From contig GG745370.1 in NCBI GenBank assembly GCA_000151295.1, forward strand, positions 1 to 64,000: 64,000 bases of DNA, given 5' to 3'. The notes beneath the pieces are model-generated. The model was given only the letters and a program-made list of their open reading frames with translations. It did not search any database and was not told the origin of the DNA. This stretch comes from Allomyces macrogynus ATCC 38327 (taxonomy: Eukaryota; Blastocladiomycota; Blastocladiomycetes; Blastocladiales; Blastocladiaceae). A program made the position numbers and the translations under genes. This document shows, piece after piece, positions 33,188 to 43,617 of the stretch. The stretch's first letter is position 1. Each line of letters begins with the position of its first letter.

Positions 33188-33779
33188 GTGGGGCCGTTGG
33201 CCGTCGCGCGCGGATGGGCGGACGGGTGGGTGGAGAGGAGGTGCGGTTGGGTGGAGAGTGTCGACGAGGAGGAGTAGTGTTCGCCCAAATGCAAATATTT
33301 GACTTGGGATGATCGGTGCCGTGGGTGCTCACTTGGGCCAGCACGAGCACAAGTAGCGATGCTGTCCGCGTCGAGGACGCGTCGTGTCGCGTTTCCTTGG
33401 GCCGTGCGTCGCGTCGCGTCGCATCATGGACGGGACCAGCGCTCTTGGCTCGCTTGGCCAACAAGCACGTGTGGCGTCAAGATTTCATACATAACAACGT
33501 CGCCCTTGGGCGAATCCTTGTGCTGTGACCGAGCACGCGTTTCTGCACAAACCATCAACCACAAAGGCCACACCGGCGCGACCAACCGCAAAATCGTTCC
33601 ATCCCAATTGATACTAGCACCATTGTTCGCGACGCTGATCACGACCGAGGATGGACTTCTACAATCAATGAGAATGGACTTTTTCAACCAGTTTCGAGCC
33701 AGTTCGAGGGCGAATCCGCCCCGCCAGAACACCGGCCCGCAGTCATTGCCACGGCCACAGCACTCCGCCAACGCCATCA
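33188..33779. other. DOT1 3' side, nothing recognised
   Basis: About 590 bases with mixed composition. A G-rich stretch at 33190-33280 is followed by balanced sequence. No gene, repeat or RNA signal found. It precedes the transposase remnant. Confidence 0.4.
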
Positions 33780-34850
33780 ATCGTCCATGATGATCTTGGC
33801 CGTGTCGCACTGCTTGGAGCTTAATGACGTTGGGAGATAGCCGAGCGCGAGAACGTCCTCCGGCGACATCGAAGGCATCTCCATCTTGCCGGTCCGTACC
33901 ATGGCTGACATGCCCTGCCCCCCGCCGCATCGCCTGGAGCCGTTCAAACTCGATGATTTGTCGCGCATGAAAGTTAATCTCCGGTTTTCCATGTTCCCGG
34001 AAATATTCGCGAGCTTGCGCCGCAATTACTGCCTCCGGTACGCGCCTTCATCGCTCGAATCTGTTGTTTGCGCAATAGACTGATTTTCTGTGCGCGTACA
34101 GACAGTGTCCGTGGCCTATTGCACGCGCGTCTCGTGTGTCGATGCACTCTGCGTCGTATTGCACCGGCGGACGTTCTTTGGGACGCTTGCCGGACTGGAA
34201 TCCGAATTTCATTGGGATGAGGAAATGCTGCAGCGAATCTTCAACCGGGTGCGAGCTGTTTCTCGTCAAACAATTCCGCGCGCCTTGCTCGCTTCCTCAC
34301 GCACCTGCACCGTCCGATCCAGGCAACCGAGCTGATTTGGCGCCGCCACGGCAGACTCATGACCCTCTGCCCGACCACGATCAGCCGCTCCACGCTCGAC
34401 CGTTTCTGCCGCGTGATCCACCGCAAGGGCGCCCCCTTACGGCAATGCTGGTCCCTCCTCGAACACACGGCATGGTGCCGCCCACCTATCTCACATCGGC
34501 CCCACCAAGTGCACGTGCAATCGCTCGTCATTCCCAACGCCCTGATCGTCGACTCGCACGTGCTCGACCCGGACCATGACGCAACTGCGCTCTATGACGC
34601 CAAGTCCCAGCTGCAATCCCGACTTCGTCAGCTCCCGTCGCGGTTCTACGACGACGATTTCTCAACCTATTGCGCGGACGGCGCGGTCGGGTTCAACGAG
34701 ATCCTCGCTCTTGATGCTGCACCCGGCCGCACTCATCGAGACGGAGTCGGACCGCTGGTTCAATCCGATCATGGATGCATGACCTTGTTCTGGACGATTT
34801 CCCGTGGTTGAAATCCTGGATGACGATGCGGGACGGCGTGGGAGGGAGCG
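33780..34850 (+). mobile_element. PIF/Harbinger-like transposase remnant (copy 1)
   Basis: Pieces in several frames follow the order of a DDE_Tnp_4/Harbinger transposase. HRLEPFKLDDLSRMKVNLRF (about 33930) and VDALCVVLHRRTFFG (about 34139) resemble the N-terminal helical region (family pattern EALCxxLxRLxYP). HWDEEMLQRIFNRV (about 34210) comes next, then RKGAPLRQCWSLLEHTAW (about 34420, family CWGFIDGT). HVQSLVIPNALIVDSHVLDP, with DHDATALYD after it (about 34510), matches the KFQSxVTPxGLI...GxxHD block. FYDDDFSTYCADGAVG is near 34640. Frame breaks, a stop in the first segment and loss of the first catalytic Asp (FIDGT to LLEHT) show it is inactive. Terminal repeats were not found. Confidence 0.55.
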
Positions 34851-35799
34851 CACCGGGTTTTCAACGGAGCGGGTGTATGGGGTCGCGGCATTGTTGGTGA
34901 ATTGTCGGACCTCTATGGAGGGTGAGAATATGGCCTCCAGGCTTTTCAGGTGCCTGGCCGTCGCGAATGGTGGAGCATTTAGTGGGGAGGGTGCATGTAT
35001 TCGAAGATGAGTATCTTTGAGCGCACAAACGGAAGTTTGTTTTCATTGCTCTTGGCAAGTCGACACGGAGCAAGGGGACGAACCCACGACGTGACGTTTG
35101 CGGCCACAATGCTAGACCCACGCGTGCCCATCAGCGTCGCTTACGCGGACCGCGGTCGTCGCTCATGCTCCTTTCACGTTCATCTCGGACTGGGCATCGC
35201 CTTTGGATGGGATGTGATGCTTTGGTAGGTACAGCGCTGGCAAGCCCCAAGAGCAACACAACACGCCTCCACCCTCTTCCAAGGCCAAAGTACACTCACA
35301 AACACACCGCTGATGGCCGCTGATAGTTGATTGCTCATTTGTGCTCTTTTTATTTGCGAATTCTTGTTCCTCATTGTGAGGCTAATACACACGCCAATGG
35401 CATCCGTCTTGTCCGCCCATACTCTGCATGCCTCACCTTCAGTTCGCGCGCTGACGGACGCTTCCCACCCACAACATGGTAGATATAAGAACCGTACTTG
35501 ACAAGCCTTCAGAAGTTTTATCTGGCCTGTAGGGTGGTCAGGACGTTTCCTCCGAAACTAGCAGCAACTTTGTGCTTGTGTGAGTCTTGTCACCCTAGTT
35601 GTGAGCCTATCACGTCTGCTTGGCAGTCGAAAATGCGAAAGATGATGTTCCCTTAGTCTCCTCTCCACTTACTCCAAATGTCCTTGATCCCCTGATTCCC
35701 AGCCACTTTGCTGTGTTAAGTTTGCCAAACACGCCTGAGATTTGTGCCTGGATCTCTTTTCCCGCTCTTTCTCGAGCGATGTCAACGCTTATCCAAAGT
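34851..35799. other. gene-poor spacer between transposase remnants
   Basis: About 950 bases. Composition becomes more AT-rich from about 35280 onward, with frequent stops. No supportable gene. The region may include further degraded transposon sequence that I cannot align. Confidence 0.35.
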
Positions 35800-36115
35800 A
35801 AGAGCGTATTTGGCGATTGGAGCTGGCCAAGAAGCGAACTGGGTTCGACACGATCCTGCATCGGATATCCACCAGGGTCTGATCTTGATGTACATGGGTC
35901 ATGAAGACGACCAAACTGATATGGCACTGCCATCGCGACCTGATGACGTTCCGACCCAACCCCATCGACCGCGTCGCGCCCGAGGACCTGTTCCGCGCCG
36001 TCCATCGCAAGGGCGCACCGCTGCGGCAATGCTGGGCGCTGCTCGAGCAGACGGCGCAGTGGCACATTGTGCGGGTCCCAACAGTTTGTCATGCATTTGC
36101 AGCGTGGTGGATTTG
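35800..36115 (+). mobile_element. PIF/Harbinger-like transposase remnant (copy 2)
   Basis: The reading at 35935-36090, DLMTFRPNPIDRVAPEDLFR then AVHRKGAPLRQCWALLEQTA, is a close relative of LMTLCPTTISRSTLDRFCRV and RKGAPLRQCWSLLEHTAW in copy 1. DNA similarity is evident at CGCAAGGGCGC and CGGCAATGCTGG. Upstream, LAKKRTGFDTILHRI resembles the EEMLQRI helix of copy 1, with stops in between. Everything beyond about 36110 (the catalytic second half) is missing or unrecognisable. Confidence 0.55.
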
Positions 36116-39100
36116 GCGGTATGCGATCTCGCTGAGGTTATTGCATGGGTAGACTCTTCACCCGACCTGGCAGGTGCTAGAGCGCGGACAAGCAAGAGCT
36201 TGTGCTGCTGATTGCCACTCGTGCACAATAAACTACCAGTGGCAGCACTGGCGGTGTCGGTCGAGCAGGACGAGTACTGAAATTACCGCTCGTGCTCGCT
36301 GTGTATGCAATCCGTTCATTGCTCGGTGGCTGTGAGTTGCGCTGGGCGGAGGTGGAGTTCACAAGTGGAAAATGGGCGAGGGCGAGCCACATGCCAGATC
36401 GCGGGGATTTGTTCTAGTCAGCTCACCGATCGCGGCCGCCCAGCCATGATCGGCCCCCTGTTCAGGTGCTCCGCCCCCGCAGAGCGAGGCTGCGCCCACT
36501 CAGAGCCACCAGAGCCACATGCCTCCGATCACGTTCCCGTGGCACATCACGCACCAAACGTCTGGACAGCCCTCCGAACGCCCCCTGTTGACACCACCCG
36601 CCTCGCCACATGAACGGCTGCGCGGCAACCTTGTTGCGGGCTGGGAACGTGGTGCTGACGAACAGTTCCGCGCCACCTGTCGGCACCGGCCGGGGGGAGC
36701 GCGCGCAGCGCTGGCCAAGCATCAGCGTCCGTCACGGTGACCCATGGTGCGACGCGGTGACCATCCACGGCGGTCACTCGAGTTGAATGCGGACGTTCCG
36801 GCCGCGTCGATACCGTTTCTCGATCGCGGGCGTGGTGCTCGGTGCACGCGTGGAGGTCGCCCACCAGGAGCGCTTTGGGCCAGGCTCGGCGGTGTGTTGA
36901 AAGTACTCCACCACCGTAGCGCGGCCACATCCACGTCCAGAGCTCTTGACCGTCCACGCCCCACCTGCACGCTTCTGCCGCACGTCGAGCCCACTCAACG
37001 CGACGTGGAACCGCAGCTTGAGTGGCGGACCGAGGCGCCGGCGCTGGCGCTGGCGCGCCGACCGAATGGAACAACAATGGGCAAGAAAAGAAGGGTGGAG
37101 TGCGTGCGTGTCGATGCACCGTGCGTCGTCTTGCCATCACTTTTCGGAGCCGTGGGACACAACTTTCTCTCCGTGCTCACCCAAATGCGCGTCAGATTGA
37201 GTCCTTGCGACCGTGTCCGCGTGCTTGGATCAGAGCACGCCGCCGTGATCCCTCGCACACAGGCATCGCACCACACCAACGCGTGCGCCACCAGGGACCG
37301 TGTTGGTGGAACACTTGCGACAACAGCTCGCACAGACGAATATGCTGCGCATGCAGGGGTCGGTGTGCGACCCGCACCTTTTGCGCATCAAGAGAAGTCG
37401 CGTCAGCAACAGTTGGCAATCTTCACGTCAATCCGGTGCGACAGACTGGCGCGGACGCGTGCCGAGCTGTGGACGACATGCGGCACCGATTGGTGCTTGA
37501 TCACTGGATTGCCCCGACTTGCTGGGTTTGCGCGCAGCATGTCGGGCTTGAGTTCGAGTGCCACAACGTCCATCAGAGTATCGCGCACGTCGGCCCGCAG
37601 ACAGCCGCGCCGGTCCGTCTCCGATCAACCTTCATCAACCGCAGATCACAAACGCGCGATGCGCGGCCGGAATGGAATATGGGGAGAAAAATGAGCTCGT
37701 CCCCCTGGCCAATCCCTCCCAACGCGTCGGCGACCAGCCCAAAAGGCTCGCCTCGCGGCAGGGTCGATGCGCTTGCAGCGGGCGCGCATGGGCGCCGTCC
37801 CCATCGAATGATCCTGGTGCCCTGGGTATGTGGCGTTCGACGCGCGCCAGCGCGGAGATTGGTAGGTATGCGCGGCAGGCACCGGGTGGCGAAACCGTAA
37901 ACCAAGCCAGGGGCAAAGCTCGCATGTCCTGGCAAAGTGTTGGCAGAGCACCGACACGGTGCCCGAGCCTACCCGTCGCAACAACGCTCTGCCATCGCAC
38001 GCCCTTGTTCGCGAGCCCCTCTTTCCATCCACACCATCAGCAATCGCCGGTCCCCTCGAGGGGCAAAGGAAAACAAGGTCGCGTGCACTCCGTCGCGCGC
38101 ACCCAGCTGCACGACGCCGTTCGGTGTGCGGAGGTGGGCAGCTGGCGAGCCTTTGCGAGCTGGGACGCGCCATGAATCATCGAACGTCCCTAACGCCGCG
38201 CATTTCCTGCAACACGGGAACCCACCCGTTCTCTCATTTTCCTTGGTCGGCCACATCCGTGGGCGACATCGCGACGCGGCGCTGCACCGTCCGTCCATCA
38301 GCGCGCTATATATCCCGCCGCGCACCCCGTGGTTCGGGCATACGGATCATTCACGCGTATTGCCGCTGCCTTTCGTTGACTGCCGCCCGCGGTGCACGAT
38401 CACACGGTCGGCAACGCCAACGTCGCAACCCTCGCTCGGCCTCACCAACGACGCAAAAAAGCGTGCTCGACCCACCAACGATCTCAGCCTGACGCGCCGT
38501 TTTGGGCCGTGTTCGTTTGATCGAGTCGACGGCGAACGTCACATCAAGTGACGACGGCGCGGCTGCACGTTCCGCGGGCCATCGGCCTCATCCATCCACG
38601 TCGTGCACATCCGATCAAGAGCGCTCGCACTGTCCGCGACTGCAGCACGGGCCATCCAGCTCGACCAACCACCTCAACAACCGGTCCTGGGGCACCACTG
38701 CCGTCCGGGTTTCCGTCCGCGCACGCCCAGACCGACCTTGTGCTTGCGGCGTTCTATTGGCAACGACCCGACCACCTCATCCTGATCACCTTTGCTGCCA
38801 GCTTGCGGTTCGTGGCTCGCGCCTGCTGTGCCGGTTCGTATAATCTGTGTTATCATTCATGTTGAAGTGCTTCGCTCTCTCTCTCTCCCACCCTCTTTGT
38901 TCGGTCATGTCGTTGGTTGGGCGCCGGCTGGGCGGTGGCGACGCAGGGTAAAGAGAGTGGGAGAGCGGGATTTTCGAGAACCTCCATGTCGCTCAACGTG
39001 CTCCTGGAGTGCATGGCGCACCCCGCACCTCACAGCGTACGAGGGCATGCTCGCCTTGAGCGCTGCCGGTTTGGTGCGGGCCGTGCGACGCGGGGGCGTC

Positions 39101-40839
39101 GACTTCGAGGACGCGCGGCCACGACGAGTGCGGGGGCGCTGGCGCATGCTGCGACTTGCGGTGATCAGCTTCCACTTCACGTCGTTGTGCTCCGACTTTG
39201 GTTGGCCCCGTCGTCCATGTCATTCCGCGCGCGCTCCTCGTTGTCATGAGCTTCTTGCCCGACAAGACCTTGCATTATTTTGAAATTTTCTCTTCTTCCG
39301 TGATTGTTCCCGTTCTCGCCGTTTCATTTTGGCGTGGGCCGCTTGCACGAAAATAACAGAAGAACTGACCGTGTTTCGCTGTTACATCGCCCTCTCTCTC
39401 CCCTTGCTCTGACCGCTTGTGCGACACTGGCGGAACCATGACTTGTGTGTGCACGTACGTCCATGATCAAACCCCAATTGTTGCGACCTGCTGCTGCCTG
39501 CAAACGTGCAAACGAACGTGCACCGACCGACGACCTCGGACTTGACCGCGCGCCGCACCGCCGTCACCGGTGCCTCATCGCCGCGGCGCGCGCCTGGCCG
39601 CGCCCCACCAACGGCCCCGGCCCTTCGACTGTTCATCTTCATTTATTGCGGGGGGAATCTGCCGAACCACGCCGTCGACGCCGCTGTGCCCCAATGACCC
39701 GTCCCGCGCGTCGTGCATGCATGGGTCATGGCTCGGTTGCGTGCGACGGTCGTGTTGGCGTGCACCTCACCGTCCCCGCGATTGCGCACCGCCGTGATGT
39801 CGACGATGGTTCGTACCTCCGCTGCCCCCATTTGCATTTGCCTTGTCGCCCGGTTGCATGTCTGACCACCGGCCGGGGCGCGTGACGGACTTCCATAGGC
39901 ATTGCGCTCGCGCCGGACGTGCTGGCAACTTCGCATGTCGACGACACGCCAATGTGCTCACCGCGCCTGACCGCGCCTGACCGCGCCTCCTCTCTCAGCT
40001 GGCCGTACCGCTCGCCGACCATTCTTCCTGCCGCTGCCCGCTGTGGTGGCCGTTGCGGCGTGCACGGTGTCGGGCACCAGGCCGTTTGACACTGCCACCG
40101 TCGCCCGGCCGTCGGGGACCGTCCCGGCCGTCCTGTCCGACCAGGTCGCCGCCAGTTGTGATATATAGCGGCTGCCCGCGCGCCGCGCCACAAGCCCAAC
40201 CCTCCCCCGCACTGGTCGTCTGCCAGTCTCGCTCACACTCCCGTCCGCGGTGTGTTTTGGTTGTCGCGCGCTGCTTCCGACCTTCCATCTTTCTTCATCG
40301 CCGTGCACCATTGCCTGGTGCACGAAGCTCATTTGGATCGGATTCCGTTTGGCGCTCGGAGGGCTCGAAACGCACGACGCCCAAGGCAAGCCAACCGACG
40401 CAGGCAGGTACGCCCAGATTTGGCCTCGCTTTGTATGACACGGGCCGGCATCAGTAGCGCGGTCAACAAGTGCAACGGGCCGCTCCTTGTCCTTGTCGTG
40501 ATCTGATCTCTGCGCGACCGGCTCGCCCTGAAATGGCATATATGAACTGTTGAGCTCACCTGTGGTTGCCCACTCCTTCGCCCTCGCCATCGCCCTCGCC
40601 CCCGCTCGTGCTTCCCTTCCCTATCGCGTGCATATGCCCTTGCGCGCCCCGTCGGCCCGCAATCCGTTGCACCACCGCGCCACGACCACCACCGCTGCGC
40701 GTCTGTCTGTCCGTCCAGGGCTGTGTTCAAAATCAACAGTATTCAGTCTGCCGAACCGCCCTCATTGCGCGCGCGCTTGATCCTCAGCCGCTCTCTCTCC
40801 CGCTCTCGGCCTCGCGAACCACGCACGCACTCCAGTACC
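36116..40839. other. 4.7-kb gene-poor region
   Basis: No gene I can support lies here. Open frames are short and compositionally biased, and none shows a family motif. A short stretch at 37100-37140 (GTGCGTGTCGATGCAC...TGCGTCGT) resembles part of transposase copy 1 (34130-34160), so at least some of this is likely transposon debris. TATATA motifs occur at about 38308 and 40157, in settings that could be promoters. The one at 40157 could start a long 5' leader of the WOPR gene. CT-rich runs lie at 38877-38890 and 39389-39402. Confidence 0.4.
39961..39988. repeat. tandem decamer CCGCGCCTGA, about three units
   Basis: Two full units and most of a third lie in the gene-poor region upstream of the WOPR gene. 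There is no coding context. Confidence 0.75.
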
Positions 40840-43205
40840 ATGGCCCCGCCCGCGTCCACGCCATCGTCCATGTCGCGCTCCGCCGCACCGCGCGTGCCCG
40901 CCACCGTTTGCCCGTCACCTACCCGCGGATACCTGGCCCACGTTCGAGGACGCGCTCTACCTGCTCGAGGCGTGCCGCCGCGGCGTGCTGCCGCGCACGA
41001 CCAAGCGGCTCTCGACTGACGAGAAGCGGCGCGCCGTGTTCCATGGCGCCATTTACCTGTTTCTCGAGGAGGAGGTCCGTATAACCTCAACTACTGGCGC
41101 ACAATGGATGCTTGTCGCACCCGACTGACTGACGCGCCCGTTTGACACGCGAACGTCCATTCATTAGAGCGGGATCAAGCGGTGGACCGACAAAGTGGTG
41201 TGTACTTTTAATCGTTTTTTATCGATGACTCGAGTGCGGTGCACGCGTCGCCCGACGACACCCGCGCACGCCAAGACGACTGACGCCGCCCTCGCACTTT
41301 GCACATGCGCCGCGGGGAAGAGCGCGGCGTGATGGCATGGGCATGCTCACGCGCAACGGTCACGGCCGTTCCTGCCCTCTGGCCGCTTGGCATGTGCGGT
41401 GTGGGCGTGCGGCGAGACGTGCCCGCCGCGCGAACACGCTTCCATTTTCCTGATGCGCGCTGATCATGCTTGTCCCGGCACCCTAGGACTGGTCCGCGTC
41501 GCGCATTGCCGGTCAGTTTCTGATCTACCGCGAAATCCACAACCCGGCCCCGGCCAACTCGGGGAACGGCAAGGATACCAGCGCCAAGGATACCAGTGCC
41601 GCGACCAACCCGGCGCTCCCGGTCACTCCCACGTCGGCATCCGCCACGGCGACCCCAGCCCCGTACGACGCGTCCGACGAGGACGAATTGTCGCTCGCGC
41701 TGTCGACGGCATCGTCGGCCGTGCCTGCGAAGCTGACCATGCCGGCGTGCGCCATGGCGCGTAAGAACGGGTTTGTCATCAAGCCCAATGGGCTTATCAA
41801 GCGCACGATCTCGCTGCAGTGCGACGGCGCCACGCACCACATTGTCTCGTACTGTTTCCCGGACCGAGTCGACGACCTGCCGCGGCCCAGCATGGACGCG
41901 CGGCTCGCGCACCTGCCGTTGCCTGAAAGTGTCCAGCCGCTGCTGAAAAAGTCGTCGAGCGGCGGGTCGAGCAAGGCGAGCCAAGCAGGAGGTGCCGCGG
42001 GACCACTGTCATCGTCGTCGCCGGCCGCTGGCCGGTTGCGTCCGATTGCGTGTGGGGGAAGTAACGTGGCAACGCCGCTCGCGAGCCCCATGATGACGCC
42101 CGACCACGGAACCGCGTCGTTTGCCGATGTAGCCGCGATGCACGACATGATCTTGCACCAGATGCACCAGGCGCAGCAGGCCATGGACGCGAGCACGAGC
42201 CCTATGCTCGCGCCGCCATGGTCCGGGCCGTCGTCGATGGCGTCGCCCGCGTTGTCGTCGCTATACGGGCCCACGTCGACGCTGCCCTTGGACTCGCCCG
42301 CTCTCATGGACGTGGACATGACCATGGCCGCGGCGACGGCGGCTGCCTTAGCCGCCGCGTCGGCCCTGCAAGGGTCGGCGCCGATGACGCCGCTTCCGGA
42401 CATGACGCCGCTGGCACCATCCACGGCCACGTCGTTGCTGTGCACGCCACCGTCGGCGTCCGCATCGCCGACCGCCAACCTGTGGGAAGTGATCGCGTCG
42501 GCGCCCTCCGTCTCGCACCCGCCGTCGGTCGCGATGCCGCCACAACGGTCATGGACCGGCGAGTCCATGTCGAGCGCCGCACCCTCGCTCTACTCGCCGA
42601 TGCTCGGCGACGCCATGGCGCACGCCGTGTCGTGCTCGCCCGCGATGATGGCCGTCGACAGCCCCGCGCTCGAGCCGGACTTTGCCACGATCGTTGCCGC
42701 GGCCCACGCGGCCGCCGCAGCCATGCAAAACTCGCCCGCACCCACGACCATGTCCTCGAGGCCCGGCCGGCGCGCCCCTGGACGGACGCGCCGCAACCAA
42801 TGCACCTCGACACGCCGTACCCGGCCGAGTCTTGGCATGGACGACAGCACTGCCGCCGTGATTGCTGCGGCCGCGTGTCTCGCGCGCGAGCTTGTCGCGC
42901 TGCCACCGCCCATGGGCAGTATGCCGGCGACACCGACCACGACCACGTCGCCCGCATGGCACGAGCCGGCGTCGTACCACCCGTGGCACGGCCACGCAAC
43001 GACCTCGCCGCCCGCACACCAGTTTTGGCACGCGGCGCCCGCGCTTGCGCCGGAGCAGCCGCCGTTTGCGGCGGATCCGCACGGCATGGTCGGGCTCGGG
43101 ATTCACGCGCCGGTGCCGGTGCACGCGCCGATCAATGGTGGGGCCGCCGCGTATTTCGGCGAGGACGTGTACGGTCGGCTGCACCCCGTGGCTCCGGCAC
43201 CGTGA
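40840..43205 (+). CDS. WOPR (Gti1/Pac2, Wor1/Ryp1-type) transcription factor, with apparent 1-base frameshift
   Basis: Exons are 40840-41074, 41168-41197 and 41487-43205, with introns of 93 and 289 nt. The start ATG (40840) leads in frame to SPTRGYLAHV. One extra base at 40943-40944 (CACGTTCGAG where CACGTCGAG would be in frame) then shifts to EDALYLLEACRRGVLPRTTK. With it removed, the spacing equals the family pattern GYxxxxxDAL. The rest of WOPR half one is AVFHGAIYLFLEEESGIKRW, then TDKVDWSASRIAGQFLIYRE. After a 45-residue Ala/Thr/Ser insert, half two reads KPNGLIKRTISLQCDG and HHIVSYCFPDRVDDL. The last about 430 residues are Met/Ala/Pro/Ser-rich, probably a disordered activation region. 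WOPR proteins are fungal DNA-binding regulators of morphology and development. Confidence 0.8.
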
Positions 43206-43617
43206 GTTGATATGTCGTTTGAAAACGTCGACACTCTTGTCGGCCTTGTTGTTGGTCTTTTTCTCCACCCCACCCCTCCGCGTTAGCAGGGCTAGTACCC
43301 CCTTTTCCTTGCCGCTGCCATTGTACAGTCCCAAATCTAGTTTTAATATCGCTTGTTTGTTTCTCATTTGTTGTTGGTTGATCTCTTTGTAAAAGATGGC
43401 GTTTTTGGCTGCAGCTCACTTGCAACTATTTCTCTCCGGAGGGAGCGATTGTCAGCGCCGTCATCGGTATGGCAGAAAACTGAAAAGATCCAACGACGAG
43501 CGAGCTCGCGCGTCCGTCTGGGCGAGTTTGGGCTGGCGTCAAGGAACTGACGCGTGGTTGCCAACAAAACAAGGCAAGTGCACAGATTCGATTCTCACAC
43601 AAAACCGAAATCATTCA
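43206..43617. other. convergent 3' spacer
   Basis: The 412 bases lie between the WOPR stop and the stop of the first telobox gene. T-rich stretches (43240-43400) fit overlapping 3' UTRs. Nothing coding was recognised. Confidence 0.5.

Noticed and set aside
35030..35110. A GGTTCG-containing hairpin considered as a tRNA T-arm (minus strand)
   Set aside because: No matching acceptor, D or anticodon stems at the right distances.
36722..37000. Minus-strand readings VVEYFQHTAEPGPKRS and LLVGDLHACTEHH that faintly resemble the PAZ region of Argonaute
   Set aside because: The similarity is a few residues in different frames with no other Argonaute motif (no PIWI region). GC-rich DNA gives such matches by chance.
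37300..37900. Open frames around 37022-37900 on both strands as possible genes
   Set aside because: No frame holds a recognisable motif and all are Arg/Pro/Ala-biased; treated as gene-poor DNA.
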